Assembly (NCBI GenBank): GCA_029256485.1
Contig: JAQSXU010000170.1
Span: 1-6,981 of the forward strand
DNA: 6,981 nt
Direction: 5' to 3'
Source of the DNA: Clostridiaceae bacterium
Lineage (GTDB): Bacteria; Bacillota_A; Clostridia; Clostridiales; Clostridiaceae
The notes under the pieces are model-generated. The model made no database searches, was not told the DNA's origin, and was given only the letters and a program-made list of their open reading frames with translations. The position numbers and the translations under genes are program-made. Of the stretch, positions 1 to 4,532 are shown in pieces. Numbering within the stretch: position 1 is the stretch's first letter; every line of letters starts with the position of its first letter.

Positions 1-587
1 CCATCTACATCTAACCTAGCTATTCCAAGTCCATTAACAAGATTTTGTACCTTCTTAGCTTTATCAATATTATAACCATTCCATGTTCCAGAAGTAGAAA
101 CATTAGGAGCACTAGCAACCACATTATTTACAACTGTAGCATTACCACTTAAAATAGCATTCTTAATTTCTACTAGTGGGTAGTTAGTTCCAGGGCAATC
201 TGTAGAATAAAATTCTTTATGGCCACCTACTTTATTAATTCCATATTTCTTCTTAATGTAGGTAGAAAGTTCTATAATGGCTTGTTTCTGAACTTGTGGC
301 ATTTGTTCTACCATGTATTTTCCCTCGGCACAAATACCTATTGAGTGGTCATTTTCTCCAGGGCAATGTGCTCCTATTGCATTTTCAGGTCTTCCGGTAT
401 AAATAGAGCCATCTTTTCTAACTAGATAGTGATAACCACAACCTGCCCATCCATTAGCTAAATGCCAAGCGTGTATATCTTGGATTGTGCATTTTACCGC
501 ATCTGCGTTGTGTAAAACTATAGTATCTGGTCTGTTTCCATAAGATAAATTGCTTCTAAATTGTAAATTTGAATTAATAATGTTCAT
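1..587 (-). CDS. Endolysin: N-acetylmuramoyl-L-alanine amidase (Amidase_2/T7-lysozyme type), 3' end cut by window edge
   Basis: This is a phage lysin that cleaves the amide bond between N-acetylmuramic acid and L-alanine of peptidoglycan, releasing progeny at lysis. I translated it by hand; 195 residues are visible and the frame is open to base 1. The Amidase_2 fold spans about residues 20-140. The zinc ligands by analogy with T7 lysozyme (H17, H122, C130) are H26 in VLHNA, H123 in GGHKE and C131 in TDCPG. Y52 in GCGYHY matches catalytic Y46. The position of T7 K128 is T129 here, as in many bacterial and PGRP relatives. A Ser/Thr/Asn/Val linker (about 148-167) leads to WNGYNIDKAKKVQNLVNGLG and then LDVDG, which reads as the start of a PG_binding_1 wall-binding domain; the rest lies outside the window. 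The start ATG (587) follows AGGAGTGAT, whose first bases overlap the xhlA-like stop codon, so the two genes are probably translationally coupled. Confidence 0.93.
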   Translation of the reverse strand, partial: MNIINSNLQFRSNLSYGNRPDTIVLHNADAVKCTIQDIHAWHLANGWAGCGYHYLVRKDGSIYTGRPENAIGAHCPGENDHSIGICAEGKYMVEQMPQVQKQAIIELSTYIKKKYGINKVGGHKEFYSTDCPGTNYPLVEIKNAILSGNATVVNNVVASAPNVSTSGTWNGYNIDKAKKVQNLVNGLGIARLDVD

Positions 588-598
588 TTAAATCACTC

Positions 599-856
599 CT
601 ATTTCATTTTTATTAAATACCCCAAAACAAAAAGGACAATGGTAACAGTTATACCAAAGCCCCATTTTAGAGTACTTACTAAATTTTCAATTTGTTTACA
701 CAAGCTTTCGATTTTTGTATCTACTGCTGCACCTCGTTGTTCTAAAACATCCAACCTTCCTGCATGTTTATTTAGCCTAATCTCATGATCCTCTAATTCT
801 TTAGTAATATTTTTGTGTCTTTCTTCACATAACTTACCGTCATAGCTTTCACTCAT
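599..856 (-). CDS. xhlA: XhlA-like haemolysin/holin-associated membrane protein
   Basis: This 85-residue protein matches the XhlA family layout: a charged, heptad-rich amphipathic helix (about residues 14-63, probable coiled coil), then one C-terminal membrane helix (about 65-82, WGFGITVTIVLFVLGYLIK) with a short basic tail. In B. subtilis PBSX, XhlA acts at the cytoplasmic membrane with holin XhlB to allow endolysin export. Here it lies 11 nt upstream of the amidase, the expected place in a lysis cassette. The length is typical for the family. The start ATG at 856 has a good AGGGGGTG Shine-Dalgarno site. No XhlB-like gene lies between it and the endolysin, so a holin partner must be elsewhere, or this protein acts alone. 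The family call rests on layout and context. Confidence 0.8.
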   Translation of the reverse strand: MSESYDGKLCEERHKNITKELEDHEIRLNKHAGRLDVLEQRGAAVDTKIESLCKQIENLVSTLKWGFGITVTIVLFVLGYLIKMK

Positions 857-880
857 GCTGCACCCCCTAAAAATTTATAT

Positions 881-910
881 AGTATAAAAAAGAGCCTTGA
901 ATTTCTTCAA
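881..910 (-). promoter_or_regulatory. Candidate promoter for lysis genes, overlapping the upstream terminator
   Basis: On the minus strand a TTGAAG (910-905) lies 18 nt from a TATACT (886-881), close to the sigma-A consensus hexamers. It would start transcription roughly ten bases before the xhlA-like Shine-Dalgarno site. The -35-like element lies in the terminator hairpin loop and arm, and the -10 begins at the end of its U-tract, so the two signals share DNA. Chance matches are common in AT-rich DNA, so this is tentative; the alternative is read-through from upstream. Confidence 0.35.
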
Positions 911-918
911 AACTCTTT
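886..918 (-). terminator. Rho-independent terminator after the DUF5317-like gene
   Basis: Read on the minus strand, AAAGAGTTTTGAA pairs with TTCAAGGCTCTTT around a GAAA (GNRA) tetraloop, followed by a run of six T. The 13-bp stem includes two G-U wobbles that exist only in minus-strand RNA; on the plus strand these positions are C-A mismatches, so the terminator points leftward. It starts 26 nt past the TGA of the 945-1388 gene and ends 17 nt before the xhlA-like Shine-Dalgarno site. Confidence 0.85.
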
Positions 919-944
919 CTTTTGTAAATATATTTATTTTACTA

Positions 945-1388
945 TCACAATGGTTTAACTGTATTTCTGATTATAGATATCATAAGTATAGAAGTTGCAA
1001 TAATTATTGCTATACTAAAATAAACAATTAAATCACCAATACTATATATTTCCTTACGAATTAGTGATAGCATTGGAAAATAATATTTATTAATAAGTTT
1101 AGGGTGTCTTGGGATATCATAAACATTGCGATGTTTTTCATCAACTACTGGATCTAAATTATATTTCTGTACCACTGCTTTGTCTGCTGGCATAAAATTA
1201 CCATTTGCATTTACGACATAAATATTTAGAATAACTCCAATTAGCATAGAAGCTATAGATATTAAAACAACCATACTGGAAATTTTTTTAGTATAATTTT
1301 CATTTAATATATTTTTAACTTTTAATGTGTACTTTAAAATCAATCCTAAAATTATTCCTATTAATGTAAACAAGCCTAATAAAATCAT
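945..1388 (-). CDS. Three-helix membrane protein, DUF5317-like; possible moron or holin
   Basis: This 147-residue integral membrane protein has hydrophobic helices at about residues 1-19, 37-60 and 117-140 and a polar loop at about 61-116. The motifs GNFMP (63-67), just after the second helix, and SIGDL (116-120), at the start of the third, resemble the GGFMP and SIGD signatures I associate with DUF5317, a family without known function. The ATG at 1388 has an excellent AAGGAGA site seven bases upstream. Its own promoter-like site and a terminator on each side make it an independent transcription unit between tail and lysis genes, as for a lysogenic-conversion (moron) gene. Three helices and the place just before xhlA would also fit a class I holin, but the conserved-looking polar loop and the terminator between them argue against this. 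The gene is real; its function is unknown. Confidence 0.85.
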   Translation of the reverse strand: MILLGLFTLIGIILGLILKYTLKVKNILNENYTKKISSMVVLISIASMLIGVILNIYVVNANGNFMPADKAVVQKYNLDPVVDEKHRNVYDIPRHPKLINKYYFPMLSLIRKEIYSIGDLIVYFSIAIIIATSILMISIIRNTVKPL

Positions 1389-1418
1389 ATATTATCTCCT
1401 TTTTTATTTTATGGTAAC

Positions 1419-1447
1419 ATTCTAATAAAATTTTAGACTTAAATCAA
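1419..1447 (-). promoter_or_regulatory. Promoter-like site for the DUF5317-like gene
   Basis: On the minus strand TTGATT (1447-1442) is followed after exactly 17 nt by TAGAAT (1424-1419), with four of six and five of six matches to the sigma-A consensus hexamers. Transcription would begin near 1412, about 24 nt upstream of the ATG and just before the AAGGAGA site. It lies between the tail-operon terminator and the gene, which strengthens the case. It holds most of the only long intergenic gap (1389-1501). Confidence 0.65.
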
Positions 1448-1477
1448 CAAAAAATATGCACTATATGGTTTTATATT

Positions 1478-1503
1478 AAAAAAGCTAGTATCTCTACTAA
1501 CTT
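1478..1503 (-). terminator. Rho-independent terminator closing the tail operon
   Basis: On the minus strand AAGTTAGTA pairs with TACTAGCTT around a GAGA (GNRA) tetraloop, followed by a run of six T that includes the last two stem bases. The stem is 9 bp with one G-U wobble. Its first two bases are the last two of the TAA stop codon of the 1502-2980 gene, so the terminator has no spacing from the coding region. Confidence 0.85.
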
Positions 1504-2980
1504 AATAAGTTTCAGCTCCATAGTCTAAAACTACATATATTTTATTTACTGGTCTTATATTTGCTAATACATATAACTTTGTGCCATATTTGCTTGGTAG
1601 CAACCCATTTAAAGGGAAGTTTATATTATTTTCTAATTTAAAACTGTCTGCATTATCTATTGTATCTAATTGCACGATTAAATCTGTGCAAGCTTCGTTG
1701 GCATAAATTTTACATCTAAAATGCAAAAGCCATTGAGGTTCTGAACCATCATAAGTTACAGGTGTTGGCACTGTAAAAGGTATTTTTATATTTGTACTAT
1801 TTAATGATTGCAATTCTAAATATATTTTTGTTTTATCATCACTCCCATTACCTTCATCTATGCTATATTCATTATGAAATTCATATATGAAAGGATTAGT
1901 GCTAGCATATGATTGAAAAATACCTTTTATCTCATTTGGTTTTAAATTTGATGTTTGAAGTATATTTAAATACACAGCTGGATTTTCAGGGAGCTCTCCA
2001 ATTTCAGCAAACTCTATATTGTAAGCATCATCCGTTATATATGCTCTATACATTTTTCCATCTATAGCACCATATATCACCAAACCATCTTGAATTTTAG
2101 CTATAGAAAAATTATTATATGGGTACTGTATGGCATGATCAAGAACTGTTGTATGAGTTTCTGTAATTACGTATTCCCCAGATACTAATGCGATCTTAGC
2201 CAGTTCTATAGTTGAATACTGATCATGCGGAGCAAATGTACAGTATAATATATACAACTCATTATTGTATTGGAATAAAGTAAGACCATCAAAAATTGTT
2301 GTTATTCCTTGTGGCACCATGTTTTGGACTAGCAAATATTCATTTTCAGATGTGACCAAATAAATACTATCAATGGAGGAAAATATATCAATTTTGTATT
2401 TAAGGGTTACTATATCATCATTCTCAAAAGGATTAAGAGCTGCACAGCTTTGTGCTGATGTACTTATTGTCTTAATACTCTTATCTCTCATAATAAAATA
2501 TGAAGTGTTGTATTGTCTAATTCCACAAACACATTTTTTATTATCAGCTACATTTTTAAAAATCGGTTGAGGAGCATATAAATTTGGCATTCCCTCGCTA
2601 GTTCCCCATTCAAAGAATTTTAAATTTTCTGTGCTTATAATATTATAATTTAAATCCATTTTACTCCATTTTAAGGTAGTTCCATCTGTATTTCCTCCTT
2701 CTTGGTATATTATTATAATTGTATTGTCCGTTTCATCATATACTACATTGCCTAAATATAGTAAATGGCCATTGTCAACAAATAATAAGCTATGTAAATC
2801 TAGCTTATTATACTTCATGTCAAATTTGCATACATATAATGCTGAATTTAATCCTCCTGTAGTTGTGTTAGAAGTTTGAACAATATAAAAAACATATATT
2901 GTTCCGTTTATAGTTACTTGTAAACAGCTCATAATCCCACAATTAGAGCCACTTATTATTTTGTTGCAAATAAAAGACAA
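1502..2980 (-). CDS. Beta-propeller-like distal tail/fibre protein, candidate receptor-binding protein
   Basis: This 492-residue protein has no family I can name with certainty. It is beta-rich with no membrane segment. Blade-like units recur, each with a run of aliphatic and aromatic residues, a loop, then a second strand ending in D: TIYVFY...ALYVCKFDMKYN (27-58), TIIIIYQ...TLKWSKMDLNYN (87-113), ELYILYC...TIELAKIAL (241-265) and LVIYGAIDGKMYRAYITDD (300-318). The first two align closely, supporting a propeller over about residues 1-370. NTDGTTLKW is only faintly like a sialidase Asp-box, and no sialidase catalytic set is evident. After a G/S/D-rich hinge (about 375-384) comes a separate beta domain (385-492). 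The last position in the tail operon suits a receptor- or glycan-binding protein. The start is TTG (2980), 12 nt after the preceding stop. A later ATG (codon 17) lacks a good ribosome site and would remove the first strands. Confidence 0.8.
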   Translation of the reverse strand: MSFICNKIISGSNCGIMSCLQVTINGTIYVFYIVQTSNTTTGGLNSALYVCKFDMKYNKLDLHSLLFVDNGHLLYLGNVVYDETDNTIIIIYQEGGNTDGTTLKWSKMDLNYNIISTENLKFFEWGTSEGMPNLYAPQPIFKNVADNKKCVCGIRQYNTSYFIMRDKSIKTISTSAQSCAALNPFENDDIVTLKYKIDIFSSIDSIYLVTSENEYLLVQNMVPQGITTIFDGLTLFQYNNELYILYCTFAPHDQYSTIELAKIALVSGEYVITETHTTVLDHAIQYPYNNFSIAKIQDGLVIYGAIDGKMYRAYITDDAYNIEFAEIGELPENPAVYLNILQTSNLKPNEIKGIFQSYASTNPFIYEFHNEYSIDEGNGSDDKTKIYLELQSLNSTNIKIPFTVPTPVTYDGSEPQWLLHFRCKIYANEACTDLIVQLDTIDNADSFKLENNINFPLNGLLPSKYGTKLYVLANIRPVNKIYVVLDYGAETY

Positions 2981-2992
2981 AAGACCACCTCG
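2978..2992 (-). promoter_or_regulatory. Ribosome binding site deciding a TTG start
   Basis: On the minus strand CGAGGTGGTCTT precedes TTG. The GAGGTGG core complements the 16S tail and ends four bases before TTG. No ATG or GTG in this frame lies near it, so TTG at 2980 is the best start for the propeller-like gene. The next ATG, codon 17, has no comparable site. Confidence 0.65.
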
Positions 2993-3559
2993 CTAATTAA
3001 TATCCCATTCGATAACAAGAACACTTTGTGGAAATATTTTATTATTATTTATTGGATCTATTCTTAAACACAGACCTGTTCCAGTACTTATATTTTGTTT
3101 ATCTAAGTCTACTGCTCCAAAATTACAAAGATTATAATTAATAGCATTTACACCACTAACGAAAGTTTTAGTTGATATTATATCTCCAGTAACTTTATTC
3201 ACTATACTTAATTTTATAGTATCCATATCAGAACCAACAATATCATCAGAAGTTAAAATATGAATAGCACTTATTTTATTATTTTTAACAGCAGCAAAAA
3301 CAGGCACTTCACAAATTGAATTACCAATATTAATCTGCTCTATAGGAATATAGGTAATGCTATTACCATTTATTTTTTCATTGGTTAAGTTTTCTTTAAT
3401 AGATAACTTATCAAAATATCCACTACTTTCTGCATTATTTATACACTGAATTTGTATACTTACAAGTTCTTTGTTTGGGTTTATTTGTATTTCTTCTGAT
3501 ATCTCCTGCCATAACACATCAATATATGAAGCTTCTCCATTTATCCAATTAATAGCCAT
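2993..3559 (-). CDS. Fibre-protein fragment: C-terminal half of a jelly-roll domain plus a beta domain
   Basis: This frame encodes 188 residues from the ATG at 3559. A GTG at 3568 would give 191 but leaves only 2 nt after the AAAGG motif, so I prefer the ATG (11 nt after AAAGG). In 191-residue numbering, residues 15-58 (YIDVLWQEI..., IQINP, VSIQIQC, SSGYFDKLSI) resemble the second half of a CBM4/9-type jelly roll: a strand with W, strands ending in P, then G-YFD-L-I. The matching first half is encoded immediately upstream in another frame (3549-3872). Residues about 70-191 form a second beta-rich region ending VLVIEWDIN that I do not recognise; it could be a tail-fibre domain. The frame is open back to 3583, so the two frames overlap by 35 nt and a +1 change there would fuse them. 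It may be an in-phase partner, a frameshifted gene, or a sequencing artefact. The gene is 12 nt upstream of the propeller-like gene. Confidence 0.75.
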   Translation of the reverse strand: MAINWINGEASYIDVLWQEISEEIQINPNKELVSIQIQCINNAESSGYFDKLSIKENLTNEKINGNSITYIPIEQINIGNSICEVPVFAAVKNNKISAIHILTSDDIVGSDMDTIKLSIVNKVTGDIISTKTFVSGVNAINYNLCNFGAVDLDKQNISTGTGLCLRIDPINNNKIFPQSVLVIEWDIN

Positions 3560-3872
3560 TATTGTCACTACCTTTACAAGGCACTACGTGAATATCTTTT
3601 AAGCCATCACCGTAGTTTAAAGTAATCCTAATACTTGTTTTTAAATTTATATCACTTGAATAAATCTCTGGAAGGAATGCTCCTTTTATAAGAATTGCAC
3701 TTGCTTCGTTAACTGTATTAAATGATTGAGCAATAACCCCATTAGCATTTACTTTAAAACACTTATCCCCATTTAGCCCGCCAAGTACTGCTATAGCATT
3801 TTGAGTAATCCAATTTTCTAAATTATTTTCAGCAGATCCATTTTTAAGCCTATCGTCTGAATAAATACTCAT
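3549..3872 (-). CDS. Fibre-protein fragment: N-terminal half of a CBM4/9-like jelly roll
   Basis: This 107-residue protein opens with DRLKNGSAENNLENW (7-21), then KCFKV (37-41) and IAQSF (47-51). That is the classic opening of CBM4/9-type carbohydrate-binding jelly rolls: N-G-S-x-E, n-L-x-n-W, K-x-x-x-x-V, Q-s-F. Strands IRITLNYGDG (81-90) and DIHVVP (93-98) follow, and the frame stops at TAA 3551-3549 where such a fold would be only about half finished. The missing strands and the closing YFD motif are in the next frame (2993-3559). The start ATG at 3872 has a CAGGTGAT ribosome site and lies 19 nt after the 207-residue gene. If translated alone it would probably not fold stably unless it pairs with the downstream product. 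A glycan-binding role in the tail fibre is inferred from the fold. Confidence 0.7.
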   Translation of the reverse strand: MSIYSDDRLKNGSAENNLENWITQNAIAVLGGLNGDKCFKVNANGVIAQSFNTVNEASAILIKGAFLPEIYSSDINLKTSIRITLNYGDGLKDIHVVPCKGSDNNGY

Positions 3873-3891
3873 TGTATCACCTGCCTAATAT

Positions 3892-4515
3892 TTAATTAAA
3901 TCCGTATACTTTTATGCTATATCCAAATCCAACTGTTAATGATGGGTCGGTGGAGTAATTCATCTTAAGTCTAAAATAAGGGCCTAAATATCCTGAAAAA
4001 GATGCCCCATTACCGGCATATGCACTAACACCAGGACCAGAACTATAGGACCATTGTCCTATATCACTTAAACTACTACCAGTTACAGAAAATGGTTGAG
4101 AAAAATCACTTTTAAAACTTCGTTGTAATGTAAATGCTAGATTTCCACCTGCAGCTGGTTTTTCTGTATAGTCAATAACTATCATTACGCCTTTCGTTGA
4201 ACTAGCTATAGTATCTAATATATTTCCATTAGCAACATCTATAGGATCAGTGTTTAAATGATTATATTCCCAAATAACTTTCCATGCTTTAGGCTTTGCC
4301 ATTGCCTTTAATATACTGATTACTGTAGCATTTGCTGTAAGATTATTTATATCTGCAGGTGTGTCATTTTTATTCCCTAATGTTTCTATCATACCGTCAT
4401 CAGCTGCAAATAATCCAGCTCCGTTTTTACCTTCCCATGCCTCCATAATATCTTGACCTTGTTTTTTATACTGTGGCAGTGGTTTACCATCAGCACCTAA
4501 AATTAATATTGCCAT
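3892..4515 (-). CDS. Minor tail structural protein with C-terminal beta domain
   Basis: This 207-residue protein is probably part of the baseplate or fibre. The N-terminus MAILILGADGKPLPQYKKQG and the following KNGAGLFAADDG (30-41) are of the type found at the start of accessory tail proteins of Gram-positive phages, likely a docking segment. Residues about 43-75 are N/T/A-rich with a helix (TVISILKAMAKP). Residues about 76-207 are beta-rich: IWEYNHL, VMIVIDY, LAFTLQRSF, then a G/S-rich stretch (146-178) and the closing strands GPYFRLKMNYS...LTVGFGYSIKVYGFN (178-207). A closing pattern of PY-R-K then S-I-K-V-Y-G is common in phage beta-sandwich domains. No enzymatic motif is visible. The ATG at 4515 has a near-perfect AAGGAGGT site, the strongest in this stretch, suggesting a protein made in many copies. 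It lies 17 nt after the hub-like gene. Confidence 0.75.
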   Translation of the reverse strand: MAILILGADGKPLPQYKKQGQDIMEAWEGKNGAGLFAADDGMIETLGNKNDTPADINNLTANATVISILKAMAKPKAWKVIWEYNHLNTDPIDVANGNILDTIASSTKGVMIVIDYTEKPAAGGNLAFTLQRSFKSDFSQPFSVTGSSLSDIGQWSYSSGPGVSAYAGNGASFSGYLGPYFRLKMNYSTDPSLTVGFGYSIKVYGFN

Positions 4516-4532
4516 AATAAAACCTCCTTAAT

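Noticed and set aside
70..170. Internal translation start giving a separate wall-binding domain of the endolysin, as reported for some clostridial lysins
   Set aside because: No AGGAGG-like site precedes any ATG or GTG in the linker region, so nothing in the sequence supports it.
889..918. Bidirectional terminator
   Set aside because: On the plus strand the two G-U wobbles become C-A mismatches and there is only a broken T-run. No plus-strand gene leads into it.
2373..2570. Plus-strand open frame of 65 codons
   Set aside because: It is antisense within the propeller-like gene. Its hydrophobic content is a by-product of the opposite coding frame.
1502..2980. Diversity-generating retroelement target in the distal fibre gene
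   Set aside because: No reverse transcriptase or template repeat is visible, and the C-terminus does not resemble the C-type lectin domain of known variable proteins.
3549..3583. Programmed -1 ribosomal frameshift between the two jelly-roll frames
   Set aside because: Joining the frames needs a +1 change, no X-XXY-YYZ slippery heptamer is present in the overlap, and I see no strong downstream hairpin.
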